Of a stretch of 16,170 nucleotides of DNA, positions 7,401-13,926 are shown in pieces. Positions within the stretch are counted from its first letter, which is position 1. Each line of letters opens with the position of its first letter. Location: positions 1 through 16,170 of the forward strand of contig QHOD01000011.1 of assembly GCA_003218615.1 (NCBI GenBank). Reading direction: 5' to 3'. The translations under genes and the position numbers were made by a program. Source of the DNA: Verrucomicrobiota bacterium. GTDB taxonomy: Bacteria; Verrucomicrobiota; Verrucomicrobiia; Chthoniobacterales; UBA10450. Below the pieces are notes generated by a model, which was not told the origin of the DNA, made no database searches, and saw only the letters and a list, made by a program, of their open reading frames with translations.

Positions 7401-7464
7401 CGCAACTTAGACGTTGAGCGATTGCTGAATTACGAGTTAGGTGGAGAAATCATAATCGCATGGT

Positions 7465-8583
7465 GTGAAGGTAAGCGGCCAACATTTTCGAACGATCTGG
7501 CTTAAACCGGAAAATGAATGCGTGGTGCAGCTGATCGATCAGCGATTTTTGCCTCACCGTTTCGTCATCGAAGAAGTCAGCACGGTCGAGCAGATGGCGA
7601 CGGCGATTCGCGAAATGCATGTTCGCGGCGCGGGATTGATTGGCGCGAGCGCGGGATACGGGATGTATCTGGCGACAATTGAGGCCGCGGCACGTCCCGC
7701 AGTCGCGGGATTCGATCCGTACGTGGCCAGCGCAGCGGCGCAGCTCAAAGCAACCCGGCCGACGGCAGTGAATCTTTCGTGCGCGATCGAGCGCCAGCTA
7801 AAGAATATCCGCCAGGGGAAAAGCGCGGAAGAGAAGATCGCCCTGGCCCTGCGCACGGCGAGACTGATTGCCGAAGAAGATGCGGAGCACTGTCGACTGA
7901 TCGGGCAGCACGGCCTGAAGCTCATTCAGCAAATTGCTCGAAAGAAAGCGGGGAAGCCTGTGAATGTGCTCACGCATTGCAACGCGGGATGGCTGGCGTT
8001 TGTTGATCACGGTTCGGCTACGGCGCCGATCTATGCTGCGCACGATAGCGGATTGCCGGTTCACGTGTGGGTCGCCGAGACCAGACCGAGGAATCAGGGT
8101 TCGAAACTCACGGCCTGGGAGCTGGGCGAGCACGGCGTGCCGCATACGGTGATCGCTGACAGCGCGGCAGGGCATTTGATGCAACACGGCCAAGTAGATC
8201 TCGTGGTTGTCGGAACCGATCGCACGACCTACACCGGAGATGTTGCAAACAAGATCGGAACGTATCTGAAGGCGCTGGCGGCGAAGGACAACAATATTCC
8301 TTTTTATGTGGCGTTGCCTTCGTCTTCGTTTGACTGGAACATGCGAGACGGGTTGAAAGAGATTCCGATCGAAGAACGCGGCGCGGAAGAACTAAAACAC
8401 GCCGACGGCTGGCTTGAGGGACGACAGGTTGAATTGCGCGTTATGCCACAGGGAAGTCCGGCTGCAAACTACGGGTTCGACGTTACTCCGAGACACTTGG
8501 TGACCGGACTGATAACCGAGCGCGGCGTGTGTGAAGCGAACGAGAAGAGTATCCGCGCACTTTTTCCCGAGCAAGCGCCGTGA
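7465..8583 (+). CDS. mtnA: S-methyl-5-thioribose-1-phosphate isomerase
   Basis: Converts 5-methylthioribose-1-phosphate to 5-methylthioribulose-1-phosphate in salvage of the methylthioadenosine formed by polyamine and related synthesis; cytoplasmic. The 372-residue length fits the MtnA/eIF2B-like family. Visible motifs: MHVRGAGLIGASAGYGM (51-67, usually RGAPAIG), THCNAGWLA with catalytic-position C172, ETRPRNQGSKLTAWEL (205-220), and VVVGTDRTTYTGDVANKIGTY with catalytic-position D252 (most relatives have GADR). The N-terminal VSGQHFRTIWL is typical. The start is GTG at 7465, with the purine-rich AGGTGGAG rather far upstream (about 17 nt). Its TGA overlaps the GTG of the next gene (GTGA at 8580-8583). 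No mtnK, mtnC or mtnD is in view. Relatives include ribose-1,5-bisphosphate isomerases, but the motifs favour MtnA. Confidence 0.92.
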   Translation: MKVSGQHFRTIWLKPENECVVQLIDQRFLPHRFVIEEVSTVEQMATAIREMHVRGAGLIGASAGYGMYLATIEAAARPAVAGFDPYVASAAAQLKATRPTAVNLSCAIERQLKNIRQGKSAEEKIALALRTARLIAEEDAEHCRLIGQHGLKLIQQIARKKAGKPVNVLTHCNAGWLAFVDHGSATAPIYAAHDSGLPVHVWVAETRPRNQGSKLTAWELGEHGVPHTVIADSAAGHLMQHGQVDLVVVGTDRTTYTGDVANKIGTYLKALAAKDNNIPFYVALPSSSFDWNMRDGLKEIPIEERGAEELKHADGWLEGRQVELRVMPQGSPAANYGFDVTPRHLVTGLITERGVCEANEKSIRALFPEQAP

Positions 8584-9185
8584 GCAAATACATAAAGTTC
8601 GCATGCGATTCCCGGCCTTGCGGGACCGAGATCACCCCGTTCAGCGGGCTTGCCGAATTGAACGCATGCAGGCGGAAACTCCTTCAGCTTCGAGTGATCG
8701 GTGTCGATTCAAATGGCGTTGGGTTCGGCAATTTGAGCATGAGGGACGGCGCGACCAACAATTTTTATATCACTGGTTCCGCGACCGGTGGACTGCCGGA
8801 GCTGACGCTGGCGGACTACGCAAGAGTGGTGGCTTACGATTTCAAAAGGAACTGGCTCCAATACGAGGGGTGCGCGATTCCCTCATCCGAGTCGCTGACG
8901 CACGCTGCAGTTTATGAGTCGGATGCAGCGACCGGTGCGGTCATTCATTGTCACGCCTCAAAGTTGTGGACAGCCCTTCTAAATCAAGCTCCGACCAGCT
9001 CGAAGGCAGTTGACTACGGCACGCCTGAGATGGCGTACGAAATAGCGCGTCTTTTCAAGGTGACCGACGTGCGAACTAGGAAGACTCTTGTCATGGCTGG
9101 ACACAAAGGAGGTATCCTAGTTTTCGGGAGAAATCTCGAAGAGGCGTTCGGCGTTCTAATGCGCGAGCGGAAGAAACAAGTTTGA
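8580..9185 (+). CDS. class II aldolase/adducin-family protein, probable methylthioribulose-phosphate salvage enzyme
   Basis: A 201-residue zinc-dependent class II aldolase fold. FGNLSMRD (49-56) is the phosphate-binding segment. IPSSESLTHAAVY (100-112) carries the usual catalytic Glu (E104). VIHCHASKLW gives metal ligands H123 and H125, and AGHKGGILVFGRNLEEAF gives the third, H175. YGTPEMAYEIARL follows the metal site. It begins with GTG inside the mtnA stop. The neighbour suggests it acts on methylthioribulose-1-phosphate, either as dehydratase (MtnB role) or as an aldolase giving dihydroxyacetone phosphate (DHAP-shunt role). Sequence alone does not separate these, so no gene symbol is given. 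Confidence 0.85.
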   Translation: MSKYIKFACDSRPCGTEITPFSGLAELNACRRKLLQLRVIGVDSNGVGFGNLSMRDGATNNFYITGSATGGLPELTLADYARVVAYDFKRNWLQYEGCAIPSSESLTHAAVYESDAATGAVIHCHASKLWTALLNQAPTSSKAVDYGTPEMAYEIARLFKVTDVRTRKTLVMAGHKGGILVFGRNLEEAFGVLMRERKKQV

Positions 9186-9214
9186 GTCACTACTTGACGC
9201 TCAAACGCGCAGAG

Positions 9215-9239
9215 CGGCGACAGCTCTCGTCCGTTTTTT
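9215..9239 (+). terminator. weak candidate terminator after the mtnA-aldolase operon
   Basis: CGG(CG)AC pairs with GTCCG (9229-9233) around a 7-base loop, and six T follow immediately (9234-9239), 30 bp after the aldolase stop. The stem is only five pairs with a bulge, so this is tentative. Confidence 0.35.
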
Positions 9240-9247
9240 CGTGCGCC

Positions 9248-9739
9248 TTACGGGGTAGGCGTAGGAGTAACAGTCGGAGTTGGGGTGACAGTGGGCGTAG
9301 GGCTAACAACGACTACAGTGGTTGAGGTGCCTGTCCCTTCATTGGGCAACTTTCTAAAGGTTATGAAGAGCGTTGCACCAAGGACCGGTGCAACCGTCAC
9401 TTGAGCCGGACCTGCTATTCTCACTTGATTGATGGTTTCCGGCGGATTTTGCGAAGCGCTTCCGGTGCTCGAATCAATCCGGCTGGCGGTGAGAACATTG
9501 GCGGTTTGACCAGTTTGACCAGTTTGATCAGATTGACTGTTTAGGGTCACTGTAACTACGCCGCGATCGACACCCCCTTCTTGGGTAAAATTCGTGACCT
9601 TAAGAAAGTGATTGTCGGGGACTGTGATCATCAGCGGCGAACTCGTAATGATGCGGCTTTTGAGTTCGCCGGCAAAGACAAGGCTTGTGGGAGCTAACAG
9701 AACGCAAGCAACCAAATATCGCCCAAAGAGGATTTTCAT
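9248..9739 (-). CDS. exported protein with C-terminal Thr-Pro repeat tail
   Basis: I do not recognise a family. The 163-residue product starts with a signal peptide (MKILFGRYLVACVLLAPTSL, cleavage near VFA-GE). The mature body is beta-rich (VPDNHFLKVTNFTQEGG, GVVTVTLNS, QVRIAGPAQVTVAPVLGATLFITF). A Q-T-G-Q-T-G repeat at about residues 70-79 comes from 9-nt tandem repeats. The last 18 residues are Thr-Pro-Val repeats (TPTPTVTPTPTP). Such tails usually act as extended linkers, yet here the protein ends on it with TAA. Attachment, glycosylation or a lost C-terminal domain are possible (inference). It is convergent with the mtnA operon and has no clear Shine-Dalgarno sequence. Confidence 0.75.
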   Translation of the reverse strand: MKILFGRYLVACVLLAPTSLVFAGELKSRIITSSPLMITVPDNHFLKVTNFTQEGGVDRGVVTVTLNSQSDQTGQTGQTANVLTASRIDSSTGSASQNPPETINQVRIAGPAQVTVAPVLGATLFITFRKLPNEGTGTSTTVVVVSPTPTVTPTPTVTPTPTP

Positions 9740-9977
9740 AGTTTAAGATAGTGCGCTATTACCGCGTCGGCCAGTTGGAATTGGGGTTTGCCGACACTGC
9801 GAGCGTAAAACTTTGTCGGAGACGCTCAGGACAGACAACGGTGAACTTGAGTGCCTCCAGTTTGTACTTTGCGTGGCGGCCCGAAAGACGACGTCACAGC
9901 CGATTCACATAATGTCGCCGCCGGCCGGGAATCTTATGCTCGCAAGAAGTGCGCGGACGTAGTTGATTTGGATCTAA

Positions 9978-10610
9978 ATGCGAAAGAAAAATTCAGATGG
10001 TTCCCGGCATGCCCGACTCTTGATCCTTGTCGATGAATCGAACGTCGGCAGCTCCGTGCGCACCGCGGGGCGTGGTCTCGATTGGTTAAAGCTTCGCGAA
10101 TTTCTGGCCGGTCCGAGCACGGGACGCGACTTGATCGAGATGGTCGTTTATGCCGGACTGCCGCCTGCCACCCCAGCCTGGCAGGAGGAACGGGACAAGA
10201 AAAACAAGTTCATCCATTGGTTGCGTTCCAATGGATTCATGGTCGTGACCAAAGATGGGGCGCCCGCCGAAGAAGGCCGTTACAAGGCGAACGTGGACGT
10301 GATGATGGCGATCGACGCGCTCGAGCTTTCCGTCGAGATGCGGCCCGATGTTGTTATTCTCGTGACGGGCGATGCCGATTTCGCTTATCTCGCCATCAAG
10401 TTGCGCCGACGCGGAATCCGCGTGGAAGTGGCTTCGGTCGCGGCAAATCTCGGGAACATACTCAAATCAGCGGCGAACGACGTGATCGATCTGGCTCCGT
10501 TGTTCAGGACGTTTGAGATGATGAACGTCCAGGATTTGCCTGCGCCGGCGCAGCAACAGCAACGCAGAAGAATGCCGCGATTTCGCCCGCCAGCGCCGCG
10601 CCACCGGTAG
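9978..10610 (+). CDS. NYN-domain (LabA/DUF88-like, PIN-fold) putative ribonuclease
   Basis: A 210-residue protein with a NYN domain over about residues 12-176, expected to bind metal and cleave RNA in the cytoplasm. LLILVDESNVG holds acidic D19 and N22. GRYKANVDVMMAIDAL (100-115) holds D107 and D113. VILVTGDADFAYLAIKLRRRG (126-146) has the signature GDxDF with D132 and D134. VEVASV and ANDVIDL follow as in LabA-type proteins. The last 25 residues are Gln/Arg/Pro-rich and look unnatural (RRRMPRFRPPAPRHR). A different frame stays open to 10723 with a more protein-like tail, so the C-terminus may be frameshifted. The start ATG at 9978 fits the domain border. The RNA target is unknown. Confidence 0.87.
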   Translation: MRKKNSDGSRHARLLILVDESNVGSSVRTAGRGLDWLKLREFLAGPSTGRDLIEMVVYAGLPPATPAWQEERDKKNKFIHWLRSNGFMVVTKDGAPAEEGRYKANVDVMMAIDALELSVEMRPDVVILVTGDADFAYLAIKLRRRGIRVEVASVAANLGNILKSAANDVIDLAPLFRTFEMMNVQDLPAPAQQQQRRRMPRFRPPAPRHR

Positions 10611-10732
10611 CCCGGCCATCGGTACCGTTGGAAGCTTCGACTGACGAAAGCTGGGATTTCTACGACAGCTTTGCGTTTGAAAGCAACAAATGCAGTTCGA
10701 CCATGAGCATATTGTTCCGCTAACATGATGGC

Positions 10733-11335
10733 ATGCGCCTGTCGCGGCAGTTTGAGAAAGCGTTGGTTTACGCCACGCGAATTCACGGCGGCAAACTCCG
10801 GAAGAAGACCCGGATTCCCTACATTGCGCACATCCTCGGAGTCACCGCGATCGCAATGGAGTACGGCGCGAACGAGACGGAAGCGATCGCGGCGCTGCTG
10901 CACGACGCAGTAGAAGACTGCGGCGGCGCAAAGCGGTTGCGAGATATCGAGCGCAAATTCGGAAAAAGGGTTGCCAGAATTGTCGAAGGTTGCACGGACA
11001 CCGATCAAACTCCAAAGCCGCCTTGGTTGAAGCGAAAGCGAGCTTACGTGGAGCACGTCCGGCACGCACCGACGCCAACAAAACTAGTGTCCGCTTCAGA
11101 TAAACTTCACAATGTTCGTGCGATCTTAATGGATTATCGTCAGGAAGGAGAAAAACTCTGGTCTCGGTTCGGCGGTGGCAAACAAGGCGCTCTTTGGTAT
11201 TACCGCGCACTTGTGAATGCCTTTAGCGGCAAACGCATTCAGCCGCTCGTTCAGGAGATCAATCGCACGCTGACCGAACTTGAATCGCTAGCGAACAAAG
11301 GCGTCCCAGTGGAACGACCGCCACGGATTGGATGA
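10733..11335 (+). CDS. HD-domain phosphohydrolase, RelA/SpoT hydrolase-like (MESH1-type)
   Basis: A 200-residue protein consisting of the HD hydrolase part only, with no synthetase, TGS or ACT region. FEKALVYATRIHGGKLRKKT opens the fold. IPYIAHILGVTAIAMEYGA gives H33. LLHDAVED (56-62) gives H57-D58 and the E61-D62 pair used in (p)ppGpp hydrolysis. SASDKLHNVRAIL gives D123 and N127. These are the metal-binding and catalytic residues of stand-alone (p)ppGpp hydrolases of the MESH1/small-alarmone-hydrolase type. A role in degrading (p)ppGpp or another nucleotide is likely; the substrate is not proven. It follows the NYN gene by 122 bp, or by only 9 bp if the NYN tail continues in the other frame. 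Confidence 0.87.
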   Translation: MRLSRQFEKALVYATRIHGGKLRKKTRIPYIAHILGVTAIAMEYGANETEAIAALLHDAVEDCGGAKRLRDIERKFGKRVARIVEGCTDTDQTPKPPWLKRKRAYVEHVRHAPTPTKLVSASDKLHNVRAILMDYRQEGEKLWSRFGGGKQGALWYYRALVNAFSGKRIQPLVQEINRTLTELESLANKGVPVERPPRIG

Positions 11336-11402
11336 AATTGCCCGCAGGTCACGAAGATATATCGGCGATCATCGACCGCCGCTAAAGCGCAATTGCAGAA
11401 CG

Positions 11403-11696
11403 CTATTTGATCTTCGCGAGAATATTTTCCATCTCTTCGCGGCGGAATGCTCGCAGCGTTTGACTTTTGACGTTGCCGAGCGAGCCGATCTTAAGCATGA
11501 AAGCGCTCATGGTTTCGTCATTAGGCGCATCGAACACAACGACCACGTCGTACGCCCCCATGGTCCAGAATTCTTCGGTGATTTCCATGCCCAGTTTCTG
11601 GGCCTCGGCCATCGCAGCATCGCCTCGTTTGATGGTGTCCTTGATGTTGCGGATCCCCTGATCGGTAAACTGAATAAGACTGACGTACATAGCCAT
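11403..11696 (-). CDS. GYD-domain protein
   Basis: A 97-residue single-domain protein. The frame extends to 11744, but the ATG at 11696 has AAGGA nine bases upstream and gives the family start MYVSLIQFTDQGIRNIKDT. EFWTMGAYDVVVVFDAPNDE (residues 43-62) corresponds to the G-Y-D signature region, and GSLGNVKSQTLRAF (72-85) matches the conserved end. GYD proteins are small ferredoxin-like cytoplasmic proteins of unknown biochemical role. It is divergent from lexA, with a LexA operator at 11781-11794 between them, so SOS influence is conceivable. Confidence 0.9.
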   Translation of the reverse strand: MAMYVSLIQFTDQGIRNIKDTIKRGDAAMAEAQKLGMEITEEFWTMGAYDVVVVFDAPNDETMSAFMLKIGSLGNVKSQTLRAFRREEMENILAKIK

Positions 11697-11780
11697 AATA
11701 ATTGTTCCTTTCGCGCGGTTTCTGATGCAAAGACTATCGCACATCGGCGCGTGCGCAAAGCGTCAGAGATCGTCGTGAAA

Positions 11781-11794
11781 TGTTCATTTGAACT
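11781..11794 (+). promoter_or_regulatory. LexA operator upstream of lexA
   Basis: TGTTC-ATTT-GAACT, a palindrome with one imperfect end, 34 bp before the lexA ATG. It has the same TGTTC-N4-GAAC architecture as the perfect copy in front of imuA, and as the operator I recall for verrucomicrobial LexA. Its position fits autoregulation of lexA. Confidence 0.75.
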
Positions 11795-11827
11795 TGCAGG
11801 CGGCGGAATCGTGCGCAAACGTAAGTC

Positions 11828-12445
11828 ATGCTCACAGAGCGGCAGAAAAACGTCCTTGATTTTATACAGCGCGAGCAGCGTGAGAAAGGCGTGACGCCGA
11901 GCACGCGCGAAATCCAAAGCCATTTCGGGTTCGCCAGTCAGACTTCGGTCATGCAGTACATCGCCACGCTCGAGCGTAAAGGTTTTCTGGACCGGCATCC
12001 GCGCAAGGCGCGGGCACTAATTACCCCGGCCATGAAGGTCAGGATCACCGATATTCCAATTTATGGGCAAATACCGGCGGGAATGTCGGCCTTGACCGAG
12101 CAAACCATCGACGGCCACGTTTCGCTCGATGCCCGCTCAGCCAACGTTTCCAAAAATCGCAGCACCTTCGCCTTGTGTGTCCGTGGCGACTCAATGATCG
12201 GCGCTCACATTGTCGATGGTGACATCGTGATTTTGGAGGAGAGCAAAGAAGTGCACAACGGCGATATTGTGGCAGCGTTGATCGACGGCGAAACGACGCT
12301 GAAGCGCTATGTCGTTGAGCATGGACGACCGTATCTGAAAGCGGAAAACCCGCGCTACCCGAATTTGATTCCGGCACGTGAGTTGAAAATTCAAGGCGTG
12401 ATGGTGTCGTTAATCCGCAAACAGGAGCGACGGAAGAAACACTGA
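11828..12445 (+). CDS. lexA: SOS-response repressor LexA
   Basis: A 205-residue repressor and self-cleaving protease of normal LexA length. The N-terminal winged helix (1-65) begins LTERQKNVLDFIQREQ, and its recognition region is TPSTREIQSHFGFASQTSVMQYI. The cleavage site is Ala84-Gly85 in QIPAGMS. The S24 protease domain has catalytic Ser122 in RGDSMIG and Lys159 in TTLKRY, and HNGDIVAALIDGE is typical. It would bind the TGTTC-N4-GAAC operators seen at 11781 (own promoter) and 12650 (imuA promoter) and be inactivated by RecA-stimulated autocleavage after DNA damage. Start: ATG at 11828, without a clear Shine-Dalgarno sequence. A heptad repeat begins 7 bp after the stop. Confidence 0.97.
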   Translation: MLTERQKNVLDFIQREQREKGVTPSTREIQSHFGFASQTSVMQYIATLERKGFLDRHPRKARALITPAMKVRITDIPIYGQIPAGMSALTEQTIDGHVSLDARSANVSKNRSTFALCVRGDSMIGAHIVDGDIVILEESKEVHNGDIVAALIDGETTLKRYVVEHGRPYLKAENPRYPNLIPARELKIQGVMVSLIRKQERRKKH

Positions 12446-12452
12446 GGCGGCA

Positions 12453-12494
12453 AGTCAGAAGTCAAGAGTCAGACATCAGAGGTCGGAGGGTCAG
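12453..12494 (+). repeat. 7-nt tandem repeat, six degenerate units (consensus RGTCAGA)
   Basis: Units AGTCAGA, AGTCAAG, AGTCAGA, CATCAGA, GGTCGGA, GGGTCAG follow the lexA stop directly. A second array of the same unit, in the same orientation, lies at 13323-13350. No ORF depends on it. The rest of the lexA-imuA gap (12495-12694) holds the imu promoter and a doubtful 36-codon basic ORF. Confidence 0.85.
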
Positions 12495-12641
12495 ATGAGA
12501 AGTTGCGAGTCGTCGTTCTGCCAAATCGAAAAGGTCCTCGCAAAAAGGAAATCAAATCGAGGATTAAAGAAAACGGTGAAAGATTCCGCAAAACTTTGCG
12601 CAAACTCGCGTGAACACGGGCCGTGCTCCTACATCTTGAAT

Positions 12642-12650
12642 TGCTATAAT
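12642..12650 (+). promoter_or_regulatory. extended -10 promoter of imuA-imuB
   Basis: TGCTATAAT is a perfect sigma-70 extended -10 (TGnTATAAT), 45 bp before the imuA ATG. No good -35 is seen at 17 bp, which is common for extended -10 promoters. Its last base is the first base of the LexA operator, so bound LexA would block RNA polymerase. Confidence 0.7.
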
Positions 12651-12663
12651 GTTCGCTTGAACA
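12650..12663 (+). promoter_or_regulatory. LexA operator of the imuA-imuB operon
   Basis: TGTTC-GCTT-GAACA, a perfect five-base-arm palindrome abutting the TATAAT at 12645-12650. Same architecture as the lexA operator at 11781-11794. Placement over the transcription start predicts strong SOS repression of imuA-imuB. Confidence 0.82.
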
Positions 12664-12694
12664 TAGTTAAACGCATGTCATCTTTTTCTTCGAA

Positions 12695-13354
12695 ATGGCT
12701 GCGCGCGGCAAAATTATTGATCTTCGGAAACTGCTGGCGGAACGTTTTCCTCACGCACCTTCTGTTGCGCCGGCGTGTTTAGTCACCGGTTTATCCTTTC
12801 TCGATCCAGCGATCGGCGGCGGCTTGCCGAAAGGCGCGATCACCGAATTAATCAGCCCACGAGTAAGCGCGGGCAGCGCATCGCTCATTCATGCGCTGCT
12901 CCAATCAGCGCAGCGGGACCATTATTTTGTCGTGTTGATTGACGGCCGCGATTCGTTCGATCCGTGTTCGCTGGACAATTCATGTTTGCGTCATCTGCTT
13001 TGGGTTCGTTGCATCAAAGCTCTCGAAGCGGTCAAAGCGGCTGATCTGCTTTTACGCGATGGGAATTTCCCGCTCGTGATTGTCGATCTTGTGCTCAATC
13101 CACCGGAAGAATTGCGCAAAATTCCGCAGACGAATTGGTATCGGTTGCAACGATTAGTCGAAGCGTCGTCGGCCGCATGTCTTGTTTTGAGCCGCCACAG
13201 CATGGTGAGCAGCGCGCAATTGAAAATCGTTCTCGAAAATTCATGGACACTGGAAAGTTTTGAAGAAAAGGCTGCGATTTCACGGCTGCGAATTCGCCTG
13301 CAACGATCACGCCTCCAACCAGAGATCAGAAGTCAGAGATCAGAGGTCAGCTAA
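12695..13354 (+). CDS. imuA: ImuA-like (RecA-fold) SOS mutagenesis accessory protein
   Basis: A 219-residue RecA-related protein. VTGLSFLDPAIGGGLPKGAITELIS (30-54) matches the ImuA opening (xLLGGGxPxGxLTEL). FVVLIDGRDSFDP (78-90), LLWVRCIKALEAVKAADLLLRDG (101-123) and FPLVIVDL (125-132) follow as in ImuA/SulA-like relatives. The Walker A loop is degenerate, as usual for ImuA. In other bacteria ImuA works with ImuB and DnaE2 in error-prone translesion synthesis. The final residues (PEIRSQRSEVS) are encoded by a heptad repeat array, so the natural end was probably a little earlier. It is led by a LexA-operator promoter and followed 4 bp later by the ImuB-like gene. Confidence 0.85.
   Translation: MAARGKIIDLRKLLAERFPHAPSVAPACLVTGLSFLDPAIGGGLPKGAITELISPRVSAGSASLIHALLQSAQRDHYFVVLIDGRDSFDPCSLDNSCLRHLLWVRCIKALEAVKAADLLLRDGNFPLVIVDLVLNPPEELRKIPQTNWYRLQRLVEASSAACLVLSRHSMVSSAQLKIVLENSWTLESFEEKAAISRLRIRLQRSRLQPEIRSQRSEVS
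13323..13350 (+). repeat. 7-nt tandem repeat, four units, inside the imuA 3' end
   Basis: AGATCAG, AAGTCAG, AGATCAG, AGGTCAG: the same unit and orientation as the array at 12453-12494. Here it codes for the last residues of ImuA, and the stop falls just after it. Confidence 0.85.
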
Positions 13355-13358
13355 ACCG

Positions 13359-13880
13359 ATGTTTGCGACGATTTATTTGCAGAATTTCCATTTGCAGGCT
13401 GCTATGCGTCATCAGCCGGAATTGTGGGCAAAACCTGTCGCGCTGATCGAGACGCACAAAAGAAAAGTGGCGATCATCCAACTCAATGAGACGGCGGAAA
13501 AAGCCGGTGTGCGTAAAGGGATGACACCAAGCCAGGGACTGGCGCGATGTCTTAGTCTCATCATAAAAACCCGCGCGCATGCTCAAGAAAAATTGATGAA
13601 TGAAATTTTGCTCCAGCACGCGTTTATCCTCAGCCCCTTTGTAGAAATCACTGCGCCAGGCGTTTGCACCATTCAATTTACAGACAATCGAAACCTTAGC
13701 GTGAAGGTGTCGCGTATAATCGAGCGATTAGCCGAATGCGATGTTACCGCGCAAGCCGGCGTTGCCTCTGCGCCGGATACAAGTCTTCTCGTCGCGCATT
13801 TGGCAAGTCCGGTTTTAGAAATCGAGAACGCAAGGGAATTTCTCGCGCCGCTGCCAATCGAGACGCTCGCGCTCACGTAA
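13359..13880 (+). CDS. imuB: truncated ImuB-like Y-family polymerase homologue (N-terminal part only)
   Basis: A 173-residue protein starting at ATG 13359, 4 bp after imuA (the frame opens further upstream, but that stretch overlaps imuA). FATIYLQNFHLQAAMR is the first Y-family strand/helix. PVALIETHKRKVAIIQLNETAEKAGVRKGM leads to the fingers, SPFVEITAPG is the palm strand, and VTAQAGVASAPDTSLLVAHLA is the GIA..K.LAK-like region. The Y-family metal-binding acidic residues are missing, as is normal for ImuB. The frame ends just after FLAPLPIETLALT, where the thumb domain would begin. ImuB is usually about 400-550 residues, so the thumb, little finger and the tail that binds partners are absent. 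No downstream frame restores them before the aquaporin gene. It may be a pseudogene or a minimal ImuA partner. Confidence 0.75.
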   Translation: MFATIYLQNFHLQAAMRHQPELWAKPVALIETHKRKVAIIQLNETAEKAGVRKGMTPSQGLARCLSLIIKTRAHAQEKLMNEILLQHAFILSPFVEITAPGVCTIQFTDNRNLSVKVSRIIERLAECDVTAQAGVASAPDTSLLVAHLASPVLEIENAREFLAPLPIETLALT

Positions 13881-13926
13881 GATCGACAACGTCTTCGGCG
13901 CTCACGGCGGTCGCGCTCTACCATTG

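Noticed and set aside
10647..10672. AAAGCTG/CAGCTTT inverted repeat between the NYN and HD genes
   Set aside because: Seven pairs around a 12-base loop with no T run on either strand. It also lies within the possible extended NYN frame, so I did not call it a terminator.
11328..11894. Long plus-strand ORF (188 codons) across the GYD gene and into lexA
   Set aside because: Antisense shadow of the GYD gene. It runs through the lexA operator and overlaps lexA, with no recognisable domain.
12503..12613. 36-codon highly basic ORF starting with TTG (LRVVVLPNRKGPRKKEI...) between lexA and imuA
   Set aside because: No ATG, begins inside the repeat border and ends before the imu promoter. Nothing recognisable, and it is short enough to be chance. 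It would need conservation in relatives to be believed.
12453..13350. CRISPR-like interpretation of the repeat arrays
   Set aside because: Units are 7 nt, contiguous and degenerate, with no spacers and no cas genes.
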